Shown piece by piece: positions 54,230 through 64,000 of a stretch of DNA of 64,000 bases. Positions within the stretch are counted from its first letter, which is position 1. The number at the start of each line of letters is the position of its first letter. Source of the stretch: Tetrahymena thermophila SB210 (Eukaryota; Ciliophora; Oligohymenophorea; Hymenostomatida; Tetrahymenidae); the NCBI RefSeq assembly GCF_000189635.1, contig NW_002476399.1, positions 186,001-250,000 of the forward strand, in the 5' to 3' direction. The notes beneath the pieces were generated by a model. That model saw nothing but the letters and a program-made list of their open reading frames with translations. It was not told the origin of the DNA and searched no databases. The position numbers and the translations under genes are program-made.

Positions 54230-55690
54230 AGACTAAATATATTACAATTAATTTAATTAGTTTAACCAGATTAATTAGTTACCTGATATTTTTTTTGATT
54301 AGTACACTTATAATCCTTAACTTTATTACAGTGATGGCATTAATAACATTACTTACTTTATTGACTTTGGCTCAATTTAAATGTACTTATCCTTCACTGC
54401 AAGGATTGGGTTAGTTTAATTTATCAAAAAAAGCAATAATTAGAACTAGATAAAAGTAGTAAAATTTACTCTTCTTTACAAACTTATTGAAATGGTTATA
54501 AAGATTTAGATACTGTAAAAATGGTTTACCATCTAAATTTACATATACTGATATAGATAGCATTATAAATGGTGTCTATTCAAAATTTTATCTAAAGATG
54601 AAGACATAATAATATAATAAAGTTCAGAAGAAAACTTAAATAAATTATACAAAGATCTAAAATTATGTATTTCCATCTTAGTTAATTATCAATTATCTAA
54701 AAATATACATATAGGAGGCTTACGTAATCTGAGGATTGAATTTTGTAAAAATAAATACATTCTTCACCTTAATATATAGATTAATTAGCTTGTTTAAAGT
54801 ATTAATAGACAACAATCTTTATATGATTATTTTTAGGAAAACATTTTGATGAATGAATTATTACAATAATTCTAAATTTAATATCCAAAAATTACAGGAA
54901 TTTTAGCTTTGGCTAATACTATAACTTTATTTTCATAGTTAGAAGGGAGATCCTGCTCAAAATAATTAATATAAGAATACTTATTTTAATAAACATTAAT
55001 AAAAAAGTTATTAAATTTATGGGCGCAATAAACTTATTTGATAAAAAATGACTTATAATTTTAATCTTTAATAGAGAAAGGAATTGGTTAGTATTTTTAA
55101 AAGTAAGATGTTTCAACAAATAAAACTATTCTTAATTTTGAAACTAAGTTTAAAGATTAAAACCATAAAAGGTTTATATGAGTATTTTTGATTATCAAAA
55201 TATTATTATTAAAATGAAGAAGCAATAAATATTAATAAGGCAAGTTTAATTTTTCTAAAAGCAAGATATAAAAATACAACAAGGTTTTATAATGATAAAA
55301 ATTTTAATAAAAAAGAATTTATTTAAACAAAAGGCACTTTATTTTTTAAGTAAATAACATAAAATAAAATCTTAATAAATATTTAATTCTTATAAAATTA
55401 AGAATACACTAAGATTATCTATTTAAATTGAAAATGGATAAAAATATTAAATAAGCAAATGTTAAAAGACACTAATTTCTTAAAAGTTGAACATATTACA
55501 GAATAAAAATCTTAATAATTCTAAAATTTCTATCAATTAAATGAAAATTAATCTTCTATAAAAAATCTATTCTTTTAATAAAAAATAATTAGCTATATCC
55601 AAATTCTCATTCAATTATTTTTATTTAGATTTTAGAATCGAAAGATTTAGTAATGAATATAAAAGTAGATTTCTTTATATTTGAATGAAA
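54230..55690 (+). pseudogene. Decayed leucine-rich protein gene, unit 2
   Basis: The best preserved of the three relics. The frame INQLPDIFFDQY...YYSDGINNITYFIDF is intact near 54260-54380 but breaks soon after. A second open stretch of about 200 codons (about 54556-55181) includes GGLRNLRIEFC and MNELLQQF. One base is inserted at about 54585 relative to unit 1. An unspliced intron cannot be excluded. Confidence 0.4.
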
Positions 55691-56094
55691 TATGAACTTA
55701 AACATTCTTTTTGTTTCTATTTTTTCAATTCGAATACTTGCAAAATTAAAATACTCTAAAAGGTAGAACTATCTGATAAATTCTGAAAAAATGCCATTTA
55801 TTTAGTCATTTATATCTTAAAATTTTTAAACCAATAACGGCTATATAAGGTATGATAAACAATTTATTTATAAATATAACTGAATCTTTCTAAAGTTAAT
55901 TTTTTAAATAAAAGTTAATTCAATTAATTTACTGACTCAAAACCAATATACAATCAAATTGCTTTATTATAATAAAAAGTTAATAGCTAATTAAAGATTT
56001 TAGTTTTTTTATTTTAATTAAAAAAAATTCATTATCATTTTTTTTTGTTAAAGCTAAAAAGGGTGCTAAAAATTATATTATTAGTAATCTTAAA
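55691..56094. other. Unit-junction sequence
   Basis: AT-rich, unique in the window. No gene recognised. Confidence 0.5.
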
Positions 56095-56625
56095 ATAAAT
56101 TTTTCACCCAATCAAAAGAGTAAATTTGCATATCCTTCACCATTTTCCACCCAATATTCTTGAGGTAAACTTATCTATATTTTTGTTTAATTATTGTCAG
56201 TTTTAGAAAAAATCATCAAAATAAATTTTGAAACCCTTTTTCAATACTTCTTGTTTGCTTGATAGGCATTTTCTGTATTTAGAATTTCTTTGGCAGTCGT
56301 TTCTTTGTTTACTTTTCTACTGTCTTAGACAATTTTTTTTATTTCTAGTTCAAACCAAGTAGTATCTGTATTGAGTAAATTATCAAATTTATGATAATCA
56401 TCTACAATACTAGGAAGTTGAGACACTAAATAATTGATTGATTTCTTATTCTATTATTAGATGTTAGTGATCTCACAACATTCATTTATGACTGTTCCTA
56501 ATTCTGCACAAATTAAGCTTTTAGTCTCATAATTCTTCTGGTTCAACATCTCTTGATACTCTCTTGCTCTGGATTTTCAAATCTACTTCAAGATTCTTTG
56601 CCTTTAATCTAAGTGATACTAACCT
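56095..56625 (-). pseudogene. Fragment of an unrecognised, possibly coiled-coil gene
   Basis: On the minus strand an open stretch reads RAREYQEMLNQKNYE, then CAELGTVINECCEI, SQLPSIVDDYHKF and TTWFELEIKK, with richer codon variety than the surroundings. It is bounded by TGA on both sides. The frame before it continues in another phase (RLKAKNLEVDLKIQ), and after it a TGA sits where the other phase runs on. I do not recognise the family. It sits at the junction between units and is not repeated elsewhere here. Confidence 0.5.
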
Positions 56626-56844
56626 TAATTTTGAAACTGAATTTATTTTTATAAATTTTTAATTAATTCAAATGAGTTAATTCTCTTTACTGCGATAGGT
56701 CAATACTTTAAAAATAAAAATAAAATTTATTGGGAAACAATATTTAAATATGCTACCAACTTTTAGATTCCCCATAGTATTTTAAGTAAAAATAAAACTA
56801 AATAGAATATTTGCTTAAGAATATCAAACACATTTAAAAATAAG
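56626..56844. other. Unit-junction sequence
   Basis: AT-rich spacer before relic E; nothing recognised. Confidence 0.45.
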
Positions 56845-58514
56845 TGATACTATATTTAGTAATCTTGTAAATATTCTTTAAAAATTAAAAAAAATAAAAA
56901 TTGAAACTTAAATAAATAAAAATCAAATTGAATCACAAGTCATTTATTTAAAAATACTTACAGACTATTTTTAGATTGTAAGTTGAGTTTCTACCTTCAA
57001 TCTAACAATCCCATAAGGCATTATTTTTTTTTACAAATAAAAATATTTTACATAAATTTTATTCAAATAAAGGTGTTATTCAACTGCCCTAATCAGTAGG
57101 CAATCCTTTAAAATTAATTATATATTCTTTAGATTATCTATTAATAGAAATTTAAAGTGACATGCCAATTATCTGTTTTAGTAACAAATTATTCCAATAA
57201 TTTGTGTTTTAAAAATATTTCTAGGATTACTAATTAAGCATTTAAGGTAAAAAAGAAAGAATAATTTATAAAAATTTCCATATTATGCTCTTTCTACAGC
57301 TTGTCTTTTCTTGATAATTTTTATTTAACCTGACTTAATAGCCTAGTTTATAGCTTTGAAGTCATCTAGAACTATTGGAGATAGAATATATATTTTATCA
57401 AATGTTTCTTATGAGTGTTATACTTAATAATATATCAGATACATGATTACTTTAGTTTTACCTTTACTTATTACGTGGGTGATAATAATTCCTTTAGTTT
57501 TATTTATGCTACTTGTACGAAAAAAAGTAAGTTAGATCACTCAAATTCGAAACTAAACTTGGGTTTTCTTAACAAAGAGTATAAAAACAGTGCTTATTGT
57601 TAGGAATTCATAAAAATGGTTGGAAAACTTTCAATAATTCTGGTTTTAAATTTTTATTCTTAAACAATTATAGTTAAAAGAATATTAATTTTTATGATAA
57701 TTTCATTTTACTGAATTTTAACATCAAAAGTAAAACCCTTTAAATAAGTAAATATCAACTAAATTGATAAATAATCAACAAATATTTGCTCTATAACAAT
57801 ATTGCTTGCTATTTTTATGAATAGAAATCTTTTTTCATATTTATATTATTCTTTTTTTTGAATATTAGTGTTGATTAATTCTATATTTATTATATTTTTA
57901 CTCAAATTGATCATGACGAACTACTTAGATTTTATAAAATCTTAAATTTAAAATTTAGCTTCATAATATTCTGACAAGTTTCATTTATTAAAAATAAAAA
58001 GGTTCTAAAACAATTAGTAAGGGACAAAAAAAATAAATCCTGATTTAAAACAAAAAGTTTAAAGAGCCTTTTAAAATTATTTGAATATGAACCAAACTTA
58101 AAGGAAATAGATTTTCTTAAATTTCTTTGAAAAGTAGATATGTAAAATATTTTTTTCCATTTAATTGTTATTTATTTGTTTCTTTTATAGATTTTAAAAG
58201 TAAGAGTTCTGAGTTAAAACTTCAATACCCAAATACTATATAAAGCTCTATTAAATTAAGCATGAAAAGCCAGAATATTAAACAAGAGAGAAATTCATTA
58301 TTTTTTGTAAGAGAAACTAATTTAGATTTAACTTTTAATACAATCAAACAAATAATTACTAGAATTTATAAGGTAAATATAATATATAATTAATTTATAA
58401 ATTTATTTTAAAATAAAAAAAAACTTATTTATTCTTTAAATTATTTTTTTATTTTAAAGGTATTAAAGGCCTTTAATAATAAAAACAATAAAATTGATAT
58501 AAATATAAATTTAT
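56845..58514 (+). pseudogene. 3' relic E of the giant membrane protein gene
   Basis: It starts abruptly at sequence matching C about 42080 and continues to the end of the gene, so it holds most membrane-helix exons and the cytosolic tail but none of the ectodomain. Breaks include loss of bases after 57160, a frame change near 57520, and a TGA at about 57858 where C has Gly (YYPSFG). It is not functional as it stands. Confidence 0.8.
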
Positions 58515-59284
58515 TATTTTCTCTTGATTTGAAGATTACTATTGATATTTGTAAGTATTAAGTATATGATATATAATATATATAAGCAGAAATATATTTT
58601 CATTTCATATTATTATTAAAAAATTATCGCTAACATTTTTGTAGTTTAAAATAAAATTTTTAAAATTTAGTAAGAGCTAAAATTTATTTTAGGATATTTA
58701 TGATTAAAATGTATTTCAATCCTACTCTTATTTTAAAATCAATAATTTCTAAAGTAAATAAAATTAATGGAATTTTAAAAGTCAATAACTTTAAAATAAA
58801 AAAGTTAACTAAATAGAGGAAAATTTCAAAATATCATGTGGTACAAATTTATTTTTGTACTCACAAAATAAAATTTCTTAAGAAATAAATTACAGTTTAT
58901 ATTTAAATTCTGGTCATTTTTGGCATAATCTTATTAATATAAAATTGAATTAAAGCTTATCATTATAGAAAACTAATTTAATACAAAAAACTTTTAAAGA
59001 AATTTGTGGAAGTGCTTTTGATATAGAGAAGCATTAAAAGATCTTTTATAATTTAAAAAAGGCATAAATAAGCCGATATAGAAAAATTGTTTTGAGAATT
59101 TGATATTTGAAAATATGTAAATATAGGATATATTATTTAAAGTATAAATAAATTAATATTATTGTTTAATTGTATTATTTATTTTCTATGTAAATTAATT
59201 ATTTATTTTCTTACTTCAAGATATAAAATTTATAGATATTAATCAGAAATAATCAAGTAGACAATAACCTTAAAAATAAAATTA
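58515..59284. other. Shared 3'-flank block after relic E
   Basis: Homologous to 43726-44454 and 50476-51289. Non-coding. Confidence 0.65.
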
Positions 59285-59570
59285 AGAAATAATATGTAAT
59301 CTAGTTCACAATAATTCTAAAAAATTGTTGTAAACTACTGCTGAAAATTCTTATGGTAAAGCATTTACAACTATTTAAGCATTTTTGTAGATGTTCAAAT
59401 TATCATTCTTAAAAGTTATTCTAAAAACATTATTTACCTGTTTTGAAACAGATATTTCTTAATATCCTTTAAAAAAGCTTTAGAAAAGGTCGTTTAAATC
59501 TAACGAATGGCTATCTATAACTCCTCCTTACCAGTAGTCATTATAAAGAGTTCAAGCCACATTTATTCCA
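59285..59570 (-). pseudogene. MACPF N-terminal-half relic 3 (shortened)
   Basis: Same relic as in units 1 and 2 but cut after about 285 bp, at GTTCAAGCCACAT, where it joins the spacer sequence found at about 51880 in unit 2. Frames are broken. The spacer continues to 59886. Confidence 0.65.
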
Positions 59571-59886
59571 GCTTTTTAAGCTTAAAAACCAAATATTTTT
59601 AAAAAGATAAATTAGTTTTAAGAAAATTAAATTTAACTAATCAACATGAGATTAAAGAGTACTGATATAATTTTTAACATAATTTATACCTAATATGTTT
59701 TTTAATATCTTTTTACTCACTAATTTATGAAATTATATAATTTTTAACTTACAAAAAATAAATTATTCTAATTTTTTAATTCATTTATTTGATATTAGAT
59801 AATATATTTTATTTAATTTTTTACCTGCTTAAATAGTAAGTTTGATTAGCTAAGTTCTGTTTGAAACTTATTTATTATAAATATTA

Positions 59887-61599
59887 TCAAAAAGCTGGAC
59901 AATTACACTATAATTAATTTCCATTAGGACCATTATAAAAAGTTGGTATGCAGTCTGTACAAATCATTTAGAATCTACTATCATTTGGAGGAATCTAATT
60001 AAGATCAACAAACTCAGGAAATCCACTAACAGATGCTATACTGCATCCTTTATTTACCCAATTACCATAGTTTTCTTTTAAAATAGTTCTAAAGTTACCT
60101 AAGTTATCTCTTTCGTATCTAACATCTTATGGAAGACCTAAAATTTATAAGTCAGCAAATTAGCCAGAGCTACAATTAATCATTGAAAATTTTAATTGCT
60201 ATTAAGGAGGGCATATAGAAGCTTCTTTCATTTAAAAGGGATTTGAAACAACATACTTAAGAGGTGCTAGAAAATGTATATTTGCTGCTACATGAAGAAA
60301 AGCGTCTGTTTTTCCGTTTCCTTAAATTGCGTATGCAGTCTTAGGACTATTATTTTCTATACTTCTCTGCTAAAGGATTGATTACTAATTATTAATGTAT
60401 CTTTATTTCATTGACTCAATTCTATTCATAATTGCTTGTTATAGGTTTTGCTTTACTTGGGTATCTGCAACTAGACTATCCCAAGATACAAACTTATTTA
60501 TTTTTAATAAAGCAGGATTTTAACTAATTGTATTTTCCCAATTTGATACATTTTCTGGATTTCCTCCAAATCTATGATCAACAACAATTTTTCTTCTTGC
60601 AGCAAAATATCCATCTGCTTGATTCCCATTTAATTCATTGTTAAGAGCTTATTCCACTTATTAAGGAGATAATCCTCCATTAAATGAGGGAGAAGCATTA
60701 ACACAACTTTTGAATGCATTTACTTTTTCAATCATACCTCCAATGTATGTATCAACAGAAATATGAGTTCCCCATGATTCTAAGAAATCGTTATATACTT
60801 CAGGTGAATATTCTTAAGGTAAAGCATTTACAGCTCTTTAGGCATATTTGTTTAGGTTCAGATTATCATTCTTAAAAGTCAATCTCAGAACATTCTTAGT
60901 CATTTGTGAAACAGACATTTCTTAATCTCCTTTAAAGAATTTTTCAAATATCTAATTTAAATCTTATGAGTGACTATATTGTCCTCCCAACCAGTAGCCA
61001 TTTTAAGCAGCTTCAATCCACACATTTGATAATTCTTATTCATTTTAAAATATTTTGATGTCTGGTTACAACTCTATTTATTCTACTTGTGTCTCATCAG
61101 CTACTATAAATTGGTTATCTGAAAATGGATCTTTCCAAATTTATTCTTGAGTGGGATCTTTTTGATAAGTGAGTTAGATTGCAGGAAGTTTTAGTTCCCC
61201 AGTAGTAATATCAAAAGAAACACCAACTCCAGAAGGCATATTTTGAATACCTTAAACTGCTTATTCAGTTTCAGAATTTTAATACATCTATTACATTTTC
61301 ATGCTAGTTTTCTCATGTAAATGTAACTATTCTTATTATTCTTTTAATCCAACACAGTAATCTCCATAAAATCCTGGATAAGGGCATAGATCTTATTTTG
61401 CTTCCTCATTTATACTAGAGGTTATCAATTAGAATAACTATCTTTAGTTTAAAACTGATTCATTAACCAAATTTAGATATTAAATCTATGAATTGAAGCT
61501 TTCAGAGTGATTTCGATTTTTTAAAAAGGCTTACTATGGATGGCTCATCGTTAATATAAATTATATTAAGAGAAATGCAAGTATCTTTTGTTGAAGCAT
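59887..61599 (-). CDS. MACPF domain protein, copy 3
   Basis: Intronless, 571 codons including the stop, from ATG 61599 to TGA 59889-59887. It carries the same features as copies 1 and 2: signal peptide, CPYPGFYGDYC-type segment, Y-x6-WGTHI signature with GG, and a cysteine-rich C-terminus. Residues before APLKYVV differ from both other copies (HVAANIHFL here, HITDKIHLP in copy 2, HVMVDLHIP in copy 1). The 3' spacer is nearly identical to that of copy 2, so units 2 and 3 are the youngest pair. Confidence 0.88.
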
Positions 61600-61949
61600 T
61601 TATTTTTGTGTATGTTTGTTTAAATTATTAATACAAATACAATTTATGATCTTAATAATTATTATGGTGATGAAAAACAAACAACTTACATTAATTTTAA
61701 AGATAAAATAACATTAAATTTGAAATAAAATAAGACTAGACATCAAAAATAATAATTTGTTTTTGTTTAATTATTTAAATCATATGCAGATATATTTTTA
61801 AAAATACAAAATTTGTATGGTAATTAATCATTTCTTAATTAAATGTAATCCTTAAAGAATAAAAAAGGTTAAGCTTTTCTAAGAGATGAATTAAATATAA
61901 ATATTCTTTTATTATAAAGTTTAATAGCCGTAAATAGACTAAAAATATT
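61600..61949. other. Upstream region of MACPF copy 3
   Basis: Repeated unit sequence, very close to 53888-54229; non-coding, probable promoter region. Confidence 0.5.
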
Positions 61950-63350
61950 ACAATTAGTTTAATTAGTTTAACCAGATTAATTAGTTACCTGATATTTATT
62001 TTAATGAGTACATTTATTACCCTTAACTTTATTACAGCGATAGTATTAATAACATTACTTACTTTATTGACTTGTCTTAATTTAAATGTACTTATTATTC
62101 ACTGAAAGGATTGAGTTAGATTAATTTATCAAAAAAAGTAACTATAAATTAGAACTAGATATAATTAATAAAATTTACTCTTTTTTACAAGCTTATATGT
62201 ATGGTTATAAAGATTTAGATACTGTAAAAATGCTTTACATAAACTGATATAGATAGCATTATAAATAGTGTCAATTCAAAATTTTATCTAAAGATGAAGA
62301 CATGATAAGATAACAAGGTTCAGAAGAAAACTTAAATAAATTATACAAAGATCTAAAGTTATGTATTATCATCTTAGTTAATTATTAATTATCTAAAGAT
62401 ACACATATAGGAGGCTTAAGTAAGCTGAGAATTTATTTTTTGTAAAATAAATACATACTTCACCTTAATTTATAGATTAATTAGCTTGTTTAAAAGTTTC
62501 AATAGACAACAATCTTTATATGATTATTTTTAGGAAAACATTTTGATGAATGAATTATTACAATAATTTTATTTAATATCCAAAAATTACAGGAATTTTA
62601 GCTTTGGCTAATACTATAACTTTATTTTCATAGTTAGAAGGGAGATTCTGCTCAAAATAATTAATATAAGAATACTTATTTTAATATACATTAATAAAAA
62701 AGTTATTAAATTTATGGGACAATAAACTTATTTGATAAAAAATGACTTATTAGTTTAATCTTTAAAAGAGAAAAGGAATTGGTTAATAATTTTAAAAATG
62801 AGAGGTTTCAACAATTAAAACTATTCTTACTTTTGAAACTAAGTTTAAAGATTAAAACTATAATAGGTTTATATGAGTATTTTTGATTATCAAAATATTA
62901 TTATTAAAATGAAGAAGCAAAAAATATTAATAAGGCAATTTTAATTTTTCTAAAAGCAAGATATAAAAATACAACAAGGTTTTATAATGATAAAAATTTT
63001 AATAAAAAAGAATTTATTTAAATGAAAGGCACTTTATTTTTTAAGTAAATAACTTAAAATAAAATCTTAATAAATATTTAATTCTAATAAAAAATTAAGA
63101 ATACACTAAGATTATCTATTTAAATTGAAAATAGATAAAAATATTAATAAAATGTTGAAAGACACTAATTTCTTAAAAGTTGAACATGTTACAGAATAAA
63201 AATCATAATAATCCTAAAATATCTATCAGCTTAATAAAAATTAATCATCTAGAAAAAATCTATTTTTTTAATAAAAAATAATTAGCTATATCCAAACTCT
63301 CAAAAAATTATTTTTATTTAGATTTTAGAATTGAAAGATTTAATAATAAA
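61950..63350 (+). pseudogene. Decayed leucine-rich protein gene, unit 3
   Basis: Keeps INQLPDIYFNEY and YYSDSINNITYFID, then breaks. Relative to unit 2 it has an extra base at about 62498 and a 2-base loss at about 62570. The repeat unit ends at about 63350 inside the FRIERF segment. Confidence 0.4.
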
Positions 63351-64000
63351 GATTTTTAAAAACTAGTATCCAATAAAAATATTAAGGACACAGTGTCTAA
63401 TAAAGATGACTTGTCCGTATATTCCATATCTAATATTTTATTTTAAAAGTTCAATTACTTAATTATAATGTAATATATTTGGAATTTTTATTAAATATAT
63501 TATATATGAATAAATGGATTAAATAATACAAAATAAAAAAGTATTAGAAATTTAACAAATGAGATGCAAGAAAATAATACTCCTTTGTAAAATGGTAAAA
63601 AAATTAAAAATAATTTTATGAATTGATTAAATTATTAAATAAATAACAGAAAATTAAAATGATGAATTTAAAACTATTTTTTTTAAATTTATTAATAAAT
63701 TATCAAAATAGGATGATAAATCTTATAAATATATTTTTTCAAACTATTTATCAAATAAAAATATATAAAATAACTAGAAAAAAACTGTAATACAAATTTA
63801 GAATAAATTATGTTCACTCCTTTTTTTATTTTTTACCTTTAACTTTTAATTTTCTATAATAACTTTAATTTATGCATATCAAGAAAATAAATGATTAAAA
63901 ACAATTATTATAAATGACATTGAATTAGTGGTAAAAAAATAATCAATAGATTCTTAAAATTGAAAGTAATTATAATAAAACATAAATTATAAATTCAATT
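63351..64000. other. Unique AT-rich end of window
   Basis: Beyond the last repeat unit. No frame, RNA gene or repeat recognised. Confidence 0.5.

Larger units (their letters stand above)
43726..63350. repeat. Tandem array of three receptor-tail / MACPF / leucine-rich units
   Basis: Three direct repeats (about 43.7-48.8, 49.5-55.7 and 56.8-63.35 kb) share the same order of blocks: giant-gene 3' end, 3' flank, MACPF relic, spacer, intact MACPF, upstream region, leucine-rich relic. Junctions hold unique sequence. A deleted version follows gene B (32734-33845). Confidence 0.85.

Noticed and set aside
54334..54732. A 132-residue plus-strand frame starting MALITLLTLLTLAQ, which looks like a small secreted protein.
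   Set aside because: Units 1 and 3 support a different frame across the same bases (YYSDGINNITYFIDF). The ATG is absent in unit 3 and the hydrophobic start is an out-of-phase reading of that segment.
49505..58514. Truncated receptor 3' exons resembling the incomplete gene cassettes of the Tetrahymena mating-type locus.
   Set aside because: There are no head-to-head gene pairs, the fragments carry stops and internal deletions, and the ectodomain (propeller plus beta-helix) does not match mating-type proteins as I know them.

Overview
The window is nuclear DNA of a ciliate, most likely Tetrahymena-like (Oligohymenophorea). It is very AT-rich (roughly 80% or more by eye). Long reading frames appear only when TAA and TAG are read as glutamine and TGA is the sole stop. 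Introns are mostly short GT...AG types. In the standard code almost every gene breaks into fragments, so all calls here use the ciliate code. The species cannot be fixed from this window.

Left part (1-14660). Two intact minus-strand paralogues (623-5108 and 7869-12993) encode six-transmembrane potassium channels. Each has a TTVGYGD selectivity filter, a cyclic-nucleotide-binding domain and, unusually, a CCHC zinc knuckle just after that domain. A small intronless leucine-rich protein gene (6316-7185) lies between them, and a decayed third channel copy lies at about 13855-14160. With four introns removed, each channel reading frame is an exact multiple of three (1407 and 1404 residues).

Middle part (14661-43725). 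Three giant plus-strand paralogues, A, B and C, each about 8.6-9 kb with many introns, encode surface proteins. Their order is signal peptide, WD-like beta-propeller, long beta-helix region with GGA(I/L) repeats, cysteine-rich module, and a multipass membrane C-terminus. A is diverged. B and C are near-identical and share their 5' flank, so they come from a recent duplication of about 11 kb. B carries a 151-bp deletion that shifts the frame.

Right part (43726-63350). A tandem array of about 6.5-7 kb units repeats three times. Each unit holds the 3' end of the giant gene (whole in C, only relics in the next two), a decayed 5' fragment of a MACPF gene, a complete intronless MACPF (membrane-attack-complex/perforin) gene on the minus strand, and a decayed leucine-rich plus-strand gene. 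A ghost of the same order follows gene B, so the B and C units and the right-hand array descend from one ancestral unit: giant membrane protein (+), MACPF (-), leucine-rich gene (+).

Reading: this is a birth-and-death cluster of surface and secreted protein genes next to a small channel family. That the giant protein and the MACPF protein work together is suggested only by their repeated co-duplication; nothing in the sequence proves it.
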